From Hirsutella rhossiliensis (Eukaryota; Ascomycota; Sordariomycetes; Hypocreales; Ophiocordycipitaceae): DNA of 64,000 bases. The stretch lies in NCBI RefSeq assembly GCF_020360975.1, contig NW_025408687.1, positions 124,001-188,000 of the forward strand, read 5' to 3'. Positions 36,474 through 47,781 of this stretch are shown here, one piece after another. The stretch's first letter is position 1. Every line of letters starts with the position of its first letter. The notes under the pieces were generated by a model. It had not been told where the DNA came from. It saw only the letters and a program-made list of their open reading frames with translations, and ran no database searches. A program made the position numbers and the translations under genes.

Positions 36474-37409
36474 TTCTATATCCCCTTTATGAGATGTTTG
36501 GAAACAGCCGGCTATGTAGCTGGAACAATGCCATTGAATGTTAAAAAGCCAAGGGCATTTTATATTTGATGGTTTGATGTCGGGCATGGGTCGGGCACGA
36601 TGTGACGCAGGAAAGGTCTTGTGTCAGTGTTGACTGGGCTATGATGGTCATGTATTTGTCTTTACATGAGCGGAAGAGTAGGGTTATGACAGGAAAATGC
36701 TGAAGACGGGGAAGAGATGGTTTGGAAACGTACACTGGGTAGATGCCGTGTTGGTGACTGACAGACCGGTGTACCCATCGACACTCGCCTAAACATGGAT
36801 ACATTTGCGGCGTTGAGCCGTCGCCGATTGATGGGGCTTGAAATGTTGGGTCATTGAGCGGGTTGGCAGGCAAGGAAGCGTTGGTCGCTCCCAGTTGCTG
36901 CTATACGGCGTCGTTGACGAGGCGGCTTTAGAATACACCTTTAGGGCCTCGGCACCTCGAGGTATGTGAGGCACACTAACGCGAAGCGATGCACAATGAG
37001 CAGCACGGCGATGACTTGCTTGGAGACCCGTTTCTCCCCTTCGCATCTTTCTTTCTCTTCCCGTCTTCGCGCCGTGTCTCGTGCGCAAACCGCTCATTCA
37101 TCCACCCACGAACTGATGTATTCGTCCATCCCAACGCCGGCCGACCTATAGGGCACCCGTATCGCGACATGTCGGGTGGCTGATAGTCCAAAGGAAAAGG
37201 GGAAAACAAACAAAACACAAGGGTAGTAAAGGGACCAACAGGACACGAGGGAGAAGAAAATAGAAGACGCCCGAAGACTTGCACCCAACAGCGCTTCTGT
37301 ACATGGTGGGGACGTGTCGCCGCGCCGCACCGTCTTTGCGTGTTTTCCCCCTCTCTGCTGTAGAGGCTTCGGTATTCGGGCAGAGGAGACTCGAGAAAGC
37401 CGGGCCGCC
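36474..37409. other. Intergenic stretch between convergent genes
   Basis: About 0.9 kb between the 3' ends of the PAP2 gene and ckb1. No gene was recognised; probably 3' UTRs and spacer. Confidence 0.6.
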
Positions 37410-38454
37410 TCACAGCGCGCCCTCGGCGACGGCGACCCTGGCATCCACACCCTCAAACTCGACGTCATCGTCGTCGTCGTCGTCGTCGACGACGCCGCCG
37501 TCGCCATTCTCCTCGCGGAAGCCCGTCTCGATCTCGAGCTTGCGCAGGCGGCGGCGCATCTCGTCGCGCTTTGCGTTCTGCCACCGAATGAGAGCGGCCG
37601 AGGCGTGCACCTTGAAGCCGTAGACGCGGGGCACATAGCGCTCAACGCTCTTTGAAGGGATGAGGGCTGGGTAGACCTGGAGGATGATGTTGTGGAACGA
37701 GGTGCCGAAGTAGGCGCCGTCGATGGCGCCGTGGCGCGACGACTTTGGGTTGTAAATGTCCTCGCAGCGGGCGCAGTAGAGCTTGACGGGCTTGATGTTG
37801 GGTATGTCGGAGAGGCCCATGGGCAGGAGGGGGTGCGAGTGGCAGTTGACGCGCGGGCATTTGCCAAACTCTGCCTTTTTGTACTTGTCGAGCTACGTTC
37901 GGATGATCAGCAATGGAGCATGAAGGGGCCAGGGAACGCAGCGAGTACCATCTTGGTCAGGCCGCGCGTGGTGACTATGTATCGGGCGTGGACGAGGCCG
38001 TAGAGGTGGCGCGCCGACTTCTCAATCGTCTCGCGCATCTCATCGTCGCAGTCGAGATCGAAGACGTCGGTGACAAGGTCGAGGGCATACTGGTAGTACT
38101 GCACGTCGGTGTTGAGGCCCGTCAGGTTGAAGCGATCCGTGAGGTAGTCCTCGTCGATTTCGCAAAAGTACTCATTGCCCCTCGAGGATATAAACTGGCC
38201 GGCCGTCGCACACGTTAGCTTCAGTTTTTTTGAACAGCTCGCTTCTTGATATTCTTCTTGGTCTTGCTCAAGGTCTTGATCCTTGCATTTCTCGTCCCAC
38301 AACAGGCGAGAGCAGCACAAAGGCGGCAAGGACTCGGAGTCGGCGAGGGAGCAAGGGAAAAAAGGTATAAGAAGACGGGGGGGTCGGGCCTCACCCAATC
38401 ACGCCAGTAGCTCGTGTAGTCGCTGTCTGACTCGCTCACGTAGTCGTCCATCAT
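37410..38454 (-). CDS. ckb1: Casein kinase 2 regulatory (beta) subunit
   Basis: Three exons (38395-38454, 37949-38194, 37410-37892) encode 262 residues. The first intron is long for this window (200 bp); the second is 56 bp. Junctions are SYWRDW|FISSRGNEY and GLTKM|LDKYKKAEFG. The sequence opens MMDDYVSESDSDYTSYW; the second Met could equally be the start. Four zinc-binding cysteines are C114, C119, C142 and C145 (CPRVNC...CARC), followed by NPKSSRHGAIDGAYFGTSF, the dimerisation region. The C-terminal extension has a run of eight Asp. CK2 beta dimerises and docks two catalytic alpha subunits. The identification is clear from near-universal motifs. Confidence 0.95.
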
Positions 38455-38932
38455 GTCGGGCAGCCTGTAGGAGATGCGGAGGGACCGGCGGAGGAGGGGA
38501 GCGAGAGGGGAGGGGAGGACAGAGATCTGCCGGCTAGGAGGCCCAGCCAAGAGCGACCATGACCAGCAGCGAGCGGCGTGGATGATGATGGCAAGGGGGG
38601 AGGGAGACGATGTGTTTTTTTGGGCCGCCGAACATGGAAGTGAGGTTGTTGGAGTGGTGGGCGGGAGAAAGCATGGGCTGGTGGGGGTGGCAGGGTGGGC
38701 ATGGCGATAACGTGACTACTTGATTAGTCATATGGTTAAATATGGACGTATATCCTGGCGCCTGCGCAACCAACCTCGATGCCTACCTTACCTACCCATC
38801 TATTCACATAATGAACCCATCACAACCACTGAGCCTTTGCTATCATCAATCGGCCTCGGCGGATTTGTCCTGCCATGAGAGATGACACCAGCGGCTGCTT
38901 CAATTGGTATATAGCGGGTCCGCCTCTCTCTC
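38455..38932. other. Intergenic stretch, ckb1 promoter and ric1 3' end
   Basis: 478 bp between ckb1 start and ric1 stop, both minus strand. Purine-rich near ckb1. No gene was seen. Confidence 0.6.
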
Positions 38933-41900
38933 TCAGACAAGGCGGGACTCATTCAGCGGACTCGCCGTAGAAGCAACACTCGACGCATCGCTCCCCGACC
39001 GCACGTCCGACTCATCGCTCCCCGACCGCACGTCCGACTCATCCTCCCCACTGCCCCTCCTGCCGCGTCCGTTGGCGACCCTGGACAGCGGAATCCCGAG
39101 CCGGCTGCCCACGTGCTCCGCGGCCGGCTTCCCCTTGAGCTCCATGTTGACCAGGCCCATGGCCTCGCGCAAAATCTCCCCTGTCTCATCCATGGCCGCC
39201 AGGAAGCGAGCCAGCTCCTTGCACAACTCCCAGTCCCCCTCTTGTATTGCCCGCGACAGCACGCGCACTGACTGCTCCGTCGAAGACTCGAGCTCCTCGA
39301 GCGTATGCAGCACAATCAGGTAGCCCCCCGCCGTCTTGAGCGAGCCCCGCTGCAGCGACTCTTCAAAGAGCTCTTGCGCCGGCGGCAGGTAGGCGAAGAG
39401 CGTCTTCCACTGCCGCACTTCCGTCTTTCGAGTGCATTGTAGCACAATGTCGAGGTAGTCCTTGGATGACGACAGGAGCGACAGCACCCGCGGTAACACA
39501 GCTTCTTCAGGCCGCGGGCATGTCTCGGCTTCCTCGTCCAGCACGCGGTGGAGTAGAATTTCCAGTCCGTGCGAGAAGTACTCCAGGCCGTGGTATTGCC
39601 CTGCTAGATAACCCGCCTCGACAGTCTTGTTCTGGCGCAAGTAAAATCGAAGCACGTCCGGAAGCACGAGATGCGTCTGACGATCGTCAGCATTCAAAAT
39701 AGCAGTGTGCACTTTTTGCGAGGGAGGCCTCAGAACACGAAAGACTACTACTTACCCTGATTGCGAAGTGAAAATAGGAAAACGTAATATCGCGCCGCTG
39801 TACCAAGTCGGACTCGACCCCGAGAATAATGCCCTTCTCCGACAGGAACGAAAGCGGGTAAAAGTCAACGGGAACCGACACCGGAGCCGGCAACTCCCTC
39901 CCGCCATCGCCAGACGCCGCGTCCAGCACCTCGCGCACACTGACCCACGCCTTAACCTCGGCCCCGTCAAACACCCACAGGGAGTCGCGCAGCGCGGGCG
40001 GTCCGCGTCGCGGCGAGTCGCCGTCTGAGAGCCGCGTCACGTTGAGCAGCGGCTGGTCTCTCATGCTGGCATGGTACTCGACGTTTTGCGCGACGATGCG
40101 CATGTCGTACTTGAGCTGGCCCTCGTCGTTGAGCGACGGGCTGAGCAGCACGAGCTTGCCGTCGACCAGGAAGATGACTGACGCCACGGATACATCCTGG
40201 GAGGGGTCTCCGTCGACCAGCTGGCTTTCGGGCAGAATCCAGCTCAGTCCGCGAACCCTAGCCGGCGAGCGAACGATGCCGTGGAATGCAATCTGACCAA
40301 CCTGGACCAGGCGCACCGACTCGGCCCACGGGGTGAAGATGAAGTGGTAGAGTAGGTTCTCGTACGTGTAGACCAGCAGGGAATCCTCGCCCGACGTCGT
40401 GACGAGTACTACTGGTGCCGGGATCTGTTGTGTGAACAGAACCTGAGACGGCTCGAGGGGCGTCTCGCGCGAAAACAGCCGTACTTGAAAAGTCCTGTTG
40501 CTCTCCACGGCGGCCACCAGAATGTGTTGATACCAACACATGCCTCCTCTGACTTGAAACTCGTTCTCCGTGGCCTCGGTGGCAAACGTCTTCCAGCGGC
40601 CACTGTTGACGCTGTAGTGGGCCAGGCCACGGCGGCCCGCTACGGCGACATAGCGGCCATCGGGAGATATGACCGTCTGCCGAATCGGCCACTGGTTGAG
40701 CAAGTAAGTCGGCGGCAGGGTGGCCGTGTGCCAAAGGAATGGCTCGGCAGAGATGCTGGTCAGGTCGGGGAGGTCATATCCTCGGTAGACCATGACTGCG
40801 CTCGGCGTCTGCAGCACGGTGCGGAAGACGTTGGCCTCATTGTAGCAGCCAGCGACGGCGCTCTTGGCCATCTCAAGGCTCCAAACCGCTTCGTGGCTTG
40901 GCCCGACCAGGAGGACCTCGGAGCCTCTGCCGATCCAAGACGCTGCGGTGACGCCCGTGAGCCACTGCTCGCCATTGCTGCTCAAGGCGACCTCGTCAGC
41001 CCCAAAACTGTGGCTCCCAAGCTTGCCGAACATGCTCCACATGGACCATCCTCTCTCGCAGCCGGCAAAGAGGCAGTAGCCGTCGGGCGAGTAGCTCAAG
41101 GTCGTAAAGGCGCCCGCGGCCGCCGTCGAGACTGGAATGGTTTGGGCGTGAGAGTGGGTGATGTTGCCGGCGTAGTCCTTGACCGAGTATACCTGCACCG
41201 TCCCATCAGCACAGCCAACGGCGATGAGCGAGAAGCGGGCATTGATGACGGCCTTGAGGGCGTGACCCCCTGGGCCCTGCGGGACGTGAAAGCAGTGGCC
41301 CTTGAAAAGCCGCTTGGCCTCGGCGTCTTCAGGCCTCTCGCCGTCGGGACGGTGAAGTTGGCGCTGGACGGCATAGGCGCGTCCGTCGCTCGTGATCCAT
41401 GTGGCCAGGTTCATGGAGCGGTCGTAAGTCATCTCGACTATGCACGACTTTTTCTCCACCCAGCCCATGCGGCTCATGATCTCGGTCCTGGTTTGGCTGC
41501 CGGTGCTGTCCGGGGTCCAGCGGATGCACTGCACAGCGGCGGGTTTCCTGGTTGCGACGACGAGCTCCTCGTCGAGGGCCAGGGCGCTCTCGATGCCGGC
41601 GTCAACCTTGATGACCATGCGGAAGCGCACGCTGACGTCGCGCACGCCGGCTCCCTCACCCGGGCCCCAGAGAAAGTGGTCAGGCCGCAGGCCAGCCTGG
41701 GCCCCGACGAGTTTCTGCTTGCGTCGCTGGACGTTGTGGTAGCTTGCAAAGTGCGGCTTGTAGACAAAGGACTCTGCGTCTGTGGCGATGGAGTAGGTGA
41801 TGAGGTAGCCCTGGTCGGTCTGGACGACGAGAATGGCCGAGTCGGGTCGCAGCAGAACGTCGACATTTCTGCCATAGAGCTGAAGCGAGGATTCGGATCG

Positions 41901-42358
41901 AACGACGACGGCGAGAACGACGGCGGGCTGTCTTTGGTCAGCGTATACCAGAGTGCTGGGGCTTGACGCGGCACCTTTATCTGCCAGAGAGTGATGGAGG
42001 TGGCTGTGATGACGGCAAAGAGGTGGCCGGTGCGGGCGACGCGCAGGGCCAAGACTGGGTCCTTTAACGGCACCCCATTGGCCTCGGAGTTGGACGCGGC
42101 CGAGGCGGCGTCGCTGAGGGGATTCTCGTGATGCTCGACCGACTGCACGGCGGGGGTGATGGGCGTGGGCGGCGGCTGAAGCTCCAAGTCATCTTGGGCG
42201 GCGGCGTCGCGTCGCGAGGCGGCGTCGGGGGAGAAGGGCGATGGCGGGCGCGAGAGGTAGGGGCTGGAGAGGCCGTCGCCTGAGACGATGAGGTTGAGGT
42301 CCGGGGCTCGGCTGCTGCTGGTTGCGTAGATGCGCGGCGTGCCAATGGGCCAATACAT
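38933..42358 (-). CDS. ric1: Ric1, subunit of the Ric1-Rgp1 exchange factor for Ypt6/Rab6
   Basis: Three exons (41975-42358, 39756-41927, 38933-39676) encode 1099 residues; introns are 47 and 79 bp. It begins MYWPIGTPRIYATSSSRAP, the usual start of Ric1 proteins. Exon 1 ends SITLWQIK and exon 2 continues PAVVLAVVVRSESSLQLYG. The N-terminal two thirds contain beta-propeller-like segments (GHLFAVITATSITLW, ALKAVINARFSLIAVGCADG). The C-terminal RIC1 domain (LRFYLRQNKTVEAGYLAGQY, LEILLHRVLDEEAE) is alpha-helical. With Rgp1 it activates the Golgi GTPase Ypt6 for retrograde endosome-to-Golgi transport. Near the C-terminus a nine-residue unit (SDESDVRSG-type) is duplicated. Length matches the family (yeast about 1056). 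Confidence 0.94.
38986..39039. repeat. 27 bp tandem duplication inside ric1
   Basis: Two perfect 27 bp copies (38986-39012 and 39013-39039), in frame, encode a repeated acidic nine-residue unit in the disordered C-terminal tail of Ric1. Confidence 0.85.
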
Positions 42359-43511
42359 GGCTGCTGGTCCTCGGCACAGGCAACGCACCTCAGGGAGACG
42401 GCGGCATTGGAGCGGGCGGGGGAGTCTGTGTCTACCGTTGTTGTCGCGAGCTGGCTGGCAATTGCCGGTCGACGACGTATCGCGATGGATGGATGCTGGG
42501 AGGAGCTTCAGACTACCCATCTACAACATCTTTCTGATTATGTAATCACCCCCCTGCTCAACGTGCAGTGCAGGCCGACAAAGCCAGACTCTGGGCATAG
42601 TTTGGCTTTGAAATTCACCGACAGACAGCCCTGGATTGGATGGAAGAGCGAGCGGACAAGTTATGCGGCTTGGAACCATCAAAGCCATACAGTCCCTTTG
42701 TGCTGCATCCGGGTAGACTGTTGACGCTCTCCGTCACCGCATTTCCACGCACTGTATGCCGCACGACAATCTGCCAGGTTGGATGCAGGCCTTGTAACTA
42801 ACTCACCGCAGACAGGTACCTACCTAGTATTTAGGTAGTTTTCTGTGCCTGATTTGTGATTTGAGATGGATGGGCGACTGCAACATGCATGCAAACCTTA
42901 CCCACCCATGCCACCTGAGATGAAGCACCCAACCACCACTCCAAGCACTTGTCATGTTCGGATATGCAAATGGATACGTAATGACATGTATCAAGTGTCG
43001 AGCGTCGAATCCAGGGTCTCGTGCCCCATTCCTGCGCACAAAGCATACCTTAGGACATCTACATAGGCAGGTACCAAGGTATGCCAAAGCCGGCATCTGC
43101 TCAACATGCTCTTGTGTTAGATAGAGGCTGTGTCCCATCAAGGTACGTACCTGCCGATGAAGAAAGTCGTCGACATCTACAACACAATCGGCGGACCCGC
43201 TTGCGCCAGCCCGTTTTAGACGCACAATGGGGCTCCATAATTATAAGGTAATCGTGGGGTAACGACGCGCTTAGGATCGGGTTCATCTGGCTTGGCAGGA
43301 GCGCCGACCCCGGAGCCCGCACTTGCCCTCCCGGAGGGCCTGACTTGCATCCTGCATCTTGCACCACCATCCACACGCACGCTGCCAGCTTCAACTTTAC
43401 TCACCGATCGCTCGACCCATTCGCACGCCTCCACGACATCCCCCCACGACATCCCCCCGACCAGCGGGCCCAGACCCCGTACCCAGACATCCTATACCGC
43501 CTTCTGTCGCC
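42359..43511. other. Divergent promoter region of ric1 and the aminotransferase gene
   Basis: About 1.15 kb between two divergent starts. A GGTACCTACCTA motif cluster lies at 42813-42840 and a related CCTTAGG/AAGGTATG segment at 43047-43083. No gene was recognised. Confidence 0.55.
42813..42840. repeat. GGTACCTACCTAGTATTTAGGTAG motif
   Basis: Imperfect palindromic member of the TAGGTAC family in the ric1/aminotransferase intergenic region. Confidence 0.5.
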
Positions 43512-45492
43512 ATGCTGCCCGTCTCCCACGCCGTCGCCCGCCGCCTCCGCACCCACCGCGGCCCAGCCTCCCTGTGTCAAGCCCGCCTCGCCCGTGACAA
43601 TCCCCGCCGGGGCCTCAACAACACCGAGGCCGCCCCGGCCGCTCGTCAGGCCCACCATGACGACCACCAGAGGTCATCGGCCATTGGCGACGTCCTGGCC
43701 CGGAGAGCCCGCGCCGGCAAGCTGGTCGCCGGTATTGCCGCCGCCTCGGACAGCGACATGTTCAAGGGGCCTGTAAGTCGTCGCTTTCCCCATATCCTGC
43801 ATTGCAATTTTACGGCTGAGACTGTTCAAACCCATCACAGCAAACCGGCAAGCCCAAGGCGAAGCGCTGGGACAGTAAGCTATAACCTCTCCCTTCCCTC
43901 TCTTTTCTGGCAAGCTTTCTCTACTTACCAACTCCATTCACAGATCTCTTGAGTGTCGAGAGCCGCGAGAGAAAGCCGTGCACCCTCAAGCAGGCGGCAA
44001 AGCACCTCAAGAAACCCGGCCTCGTCTCCCTCGGCGGCGGCCTGCCCTCGAGCGAGCTCTTCCCCTTTGCCCAACTGGCCATGAAAGTCCCTACGGCCCC
44101 TTGCTTCTCCGAAAAGGACACCCTGGAGCGGGGGCAGACCATCACCATCGGCAAGTACGACGTGCGCGACCGCGACGCCACCTACGACCTCTCCATCGCC
44201 CTCAACTATGGCCAGTCCACCGGCTCCGCCCAGATGGTACGCTTCCTCACCGAGCACACGGAAATTGTCTGCAAGCCGCCCTACGCCGACTGGCGCGTCT
44301 GCCAGACCATTGGCAGCACCGGCGCGCTCGAGCAGGCCTTGCGCATGTTTTGCGACAAGGACCGCCGCGACTCCGTCCTGACCGAGGAGTTTAGCTTCTC
44401 CACCGCCCTCGAGACCATCGCGCCCCTCGGAATCAAGGCCTTTGGCTGCATCCTCGACGATCAGGGCCTGATCCCAGAGGCCATGGACGACCTGCTCACC
44501 CAATGGGATCCAGAGGCTAGGGGCGCCAGGAAGCCTCACGTCTTGTACACGGTGCCCTCGGGCCAGAACCCGACGGGCGCCACCCAGGGCGCCCAGCGCC
44601 GGCGCGACATCTACCGCGTCGCCCGGAAGCACGACATGTTCATCCTCGAGGACGAGCCCTACTACTTTCTCCAGATGCAGCCCTACCTCGGCAGGGACCA
44701 GCCCGACGCCCCCGCTCCCCGCAGCGTCGACGACTTCCTCTCGTCCCTCATCCCCTCCCTCGTCAGCATGGACGTCGACGGCCGCGTCATGCGCCTCGAC
44801 TCCTTCTCAAAAGTCCTCGTCCCCGGCTCGCGCATGGGCTGGGTCGTGGCCTCGGAGCAAATCATTGAGCGCTACCAGCGCCATGCAGAGGTCGCCAGCC
44901 AGGGGCCCGCCGGCTTCTCCCAGGTCATTCTGCACAAGCTCCTCGACGAGACGTGGGGCCACGAGGGCTACCTCCGCTGGCTGATGAACCTGCGCCTCGA
45001 GTACACCAAGAAGAGAAACGCCCTCTTGGCCGCCTGCGAGGACCACTTGCCGCGGGACATTGTCAGCTGGAGCCCTCCCGCCGCCGGCATGTTTGTAAGT
45101 CATTTCCCTTGGTACTTCCCCTTGCCTGCCCTCGCCACCAATCGACAGCCCTCGGTCCGATACAGGAGCAACAAGTGCGCAGGATGAAGAGGAACCCACG
45201 TCACGGCGAACCTTCTAACCTCGACATCGCTTAGATGTGGCTCAAGGTCGACTACGCGCAGCACCCACACGCGACCCACCGCTCCCTCGAGGAGATTGAG
45301 GAGGAAATCTTCACGTCGTGCATCGACAGCGGGGTCCTCGTCGCCAGGGGCTCCTGGTTCCTGACGGAAAAGGACAAGCCCCTCCCTGGCCTTTACTTCC
45401 GCACCACATTTGCCGCCGCCAGCCCCGAGGCCATGAACGAGGCCATCAAGAGGTTCGGCAAGGCCGTGCGCGACAGCTTTGCCGGCAAGTAA
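43512..45492 (+). CDS. Aromatic/aminoadipate aminotransferase (Aro8 type), PLP-dependent
   Basis: Four exons (43512-43772, 43841-43874, 43944-45094, 45235-45492) encode 567 residues. Exon 2 is only 34 bp (QTGKPKAKRWD); introns are 68, 69 and 140 bp. Class I/II aminotransferase motifs are present: KKPGLVSLGGGLPSSE, SGQNPTG with N307, ILEDEPYYF with D335, and the PLP lysine K388 in DSFSKVLVPGSRMGW. The final exon continues MF|MWLKVDYAQHPHA and ends RFGKAVRDSFAGK. Aro8-type enzymes transaminate Phe, Tyr, Trp, kynurenine or 2-aminoadipate with 2-oxoglutarate; substrate cannot be fixed from sequence. The first about 85 residues are Arg/Ala-rich with few acidic residues early on (MLPVSHAVARRLRTHRG), which suggests mitochondrial import. 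Confidence 0.92.
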
Positions 45493-45912
45493 GTTCCGAT
45501 GGGGATTAGGGAAGTCGGGTCATGGGTAGCAATATTAGGACACGCTCTTCTTGTGATCCCGCTCACGAGAGGGGGTGAGCCAGGGACACTATCCTCGCGG
45601 CATTGAGCAGAGGCGTTGAGCGACAAACAAGGCGTGCACATTTTTGAGAGGAATCACGAATATTCAGCACGAGCAGGATTTGGGTGTAGAATTGGTGTAC
45701 ATCACCTCAATAACGTGAGAAAAGAGCGGCAAGCCACCCTTGACGACACCCGGATGTCGGTGGATCAAGAAAGAAATCACAAACCTTCATACATCGTATC
45801 CAACAGGCCGAAACAAACTCAGGAGGAAAGGGTGTACCATCTACATCGGACTCGGATGACCGAAACAAAATGCAGGGGGAAAGAGTACCCGGCAACGCCG
45901 TACAGACCCTCC
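45493..45912. other. Intergenic stretch between convergent genes
   Basis: 420 bp between the aminotransferase stop and the P450 stop; probably overlapping 3' UTR territory. No gene was recognised. Confidence 0.6.
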
Positions 45913-47781
45913 TCACTCGTTCTCATAAAACGCAACGCGGACGCCTTTGGCCGGCGTCACCGTAATGTCAATTTTGATGGCGGGCTCGCCGCCGTCAATG
46001 GGCTGCATGTGGCTCTCGACCCGGGCGAAACGCTGGAACATGCGACACAGGACATAGCTCATTTCCGTGAGGGCAAACTGCTGACCGATGCAGATACGGG
46101 GGCCCGCATTGAAGGGGATGTAGTCGTGGGGCCGGGGGTGCCAGTTGGCCCAGCGCTCAGGGCTGAAGACGGCCGGGTCGGCTAACGAGTCGGAGGCGGG
46201 CGGAAAGAGGTCGGGGCGGCGCTGCATGACCAAGGGCGAGTAGCCGATGGGGGTGCCCTTGAGGACGGGCAGGGGCTCGGAGCCGTCGGGCCCGCCGCCG
46301 CGGGGTAGGGTCGTGTCCACGAGGGCACGGCGGAGGTTGAAGGGGACGGCGGGATAGAGGCGGAGCGTCTCGTTGAGGACTGCCTTGAGGTAGGGCATGT
46401 TCTTGAGGTGCTCATACGTCGGGGCCCGGTCAGAGCCGACGGTCTCGAGGATCTCGGTGCGCAGGCGGGCGACGGCAGCGGGGTGGCGGGCCAGCTCGTA
46501 GATGGCCCAGGAGAGGGTGCCAGCAGTGGTGTCGCGGCCAGCAAGCAGGACGGCGACGATCTGGTCGCGGATGAACTGGGGGTCGCGTGAGAAGCGGGCG
46601 AGCTCGTGCAGGAATGTGTAGTTCTTGTCCTTGGCCTCGAGCTCCTCGGGGGTCAGGCGCAGGGCCCGGTCGATGAATTTGTGGACGAAGTCGTTGACGA
46701 CGCGCAGGCAGGCGCGGTAGCGAGACTTGGGGAAGAGAAAGCGGAATTTGGAGGTACGGTTCATGATGCATTGGATGCGCTGCACCTCATCGAAGGCCTC
46801 AGCGAACTCTTGCTTGGGGGTGCTGCACGCTTACTGGTCAGACAAGGCGCAAATCGACGTGCAGTGAGGGAGAGAAAAGACGAGACCGGGACTCAGAAGG
46901 GGAAGTGGGATCACGAAACTGACCTCAACGACTTCACATCGGCTCCGAGGAGAAAGTCGGTGGCGACATCGAGGGTGTAGCGGTAGAAGAGGTTCGAGAT
47001 CTCAATGACGCGGCCATGGCTCTGGGAGAGGTCGACGAGGCCCTGGCGGCTGCCGTCTAGGGGCCCTCCGTTGGCCATGGCCTGGAAGAGCGTCTCGACG
47101 TGGGACTCGAAGCAGTCGAGGTCACTGACTCTGTCGCGGGTGAACTGGGGACGGATGAGCTGACGGCTGCTCTGCCACTGGGCGCCGTCGGTGGTGAAGA
47201 TGCTGTCGCCCAAGAACTCCTTCCACTCCCGATGGAAGTCCTCGCCCTTGCCGTAGTCGCCAAACTGCGTCGCCAGCATAGCCTTCATGTTTTCCGGGTC
47301 GGCGGTGAAGATGAGGCGCTGGTTGACGAGGCGCGTCTCGACAGTCCAGGAGCCCGTTGGGCCAAAGTAGTGGTCGAACCAAAGCTTAAGCATCTCATTC
47401 CGATTGTAGGCGCGGATACTCCTGACCATGAAGTCGATGCCTACATACAATCACGGAAGGACAAGAAGAGGGGTCATGTCAGCATTTTCAAGGGCACGAG
47501 ACGGACTGCGTACGTTGAGGCACATGGCTCAGCCCATTAGGACTGATGGAATCGAGGGCAAGGAGAGCGGAGATAAGAGTTTATAAAGAAAAGGGAGGTT
47601 GAAAGAGTAGCTCACCTAACGGGGCATAGTTCTTGATGGTCGGGCCATAGTTTCCGAGGCGCTTGATGCGCCGATGCTCGTCAACACGGGCGAGCACCAG
47701 CCGGAGGACGAGGGCGACGAGGATGACGAGGGCGACTGATTTGATGGAGACGTGCTCCAGGACAACCTCAACCAGGCCCAT
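45913..47781 (-). CDS. Cytochrome P450, CYP52-like alkane/fatty-acid omega-hydroxylase
   Basis: Three exons (47616-47781, 46924-47440, 45913-46822) encode 530 residues; introns are 175 and 101 bp. An N-terminal membrane anchor (SVALVILVALVLRLVLA) is followed by RLGNYGPTIKNYAPLG. The I-helix oxygen-activating motif is AGRDTT at 322-327, the K-helix ETLR at 379-382, and the haem loop FNAGPRICIGQ at 465-475 with ligand C472. The haem loop and the preceding DYIPF match the CYP52 group and related fungal clans. These ER enzymes hydroxylate terminal carbons of n-alkanes or fatty acids with P450 reductase. The family call rests on motif resemblance; the exact subfamily and substrate are unknown. The 175 bp first intron is long but has proper GTGAGC and TGTAG ends. 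Confidence 0.9.

Noticed and set aside
40428..41966. Open plus-strand frame of over 500 codons opposite ric1
   Set aside because: Antisense to ric1 exon 2; same reason as above.
43512..47781. Secondary-metabolite cluster (P450 next to an aminotransferase)
   Set aside because: The aminotransferase is of the Aro8 housekeeping type, the P450 resembles fatty-acid hydroxylases, and no synthase or transporter is nearby.
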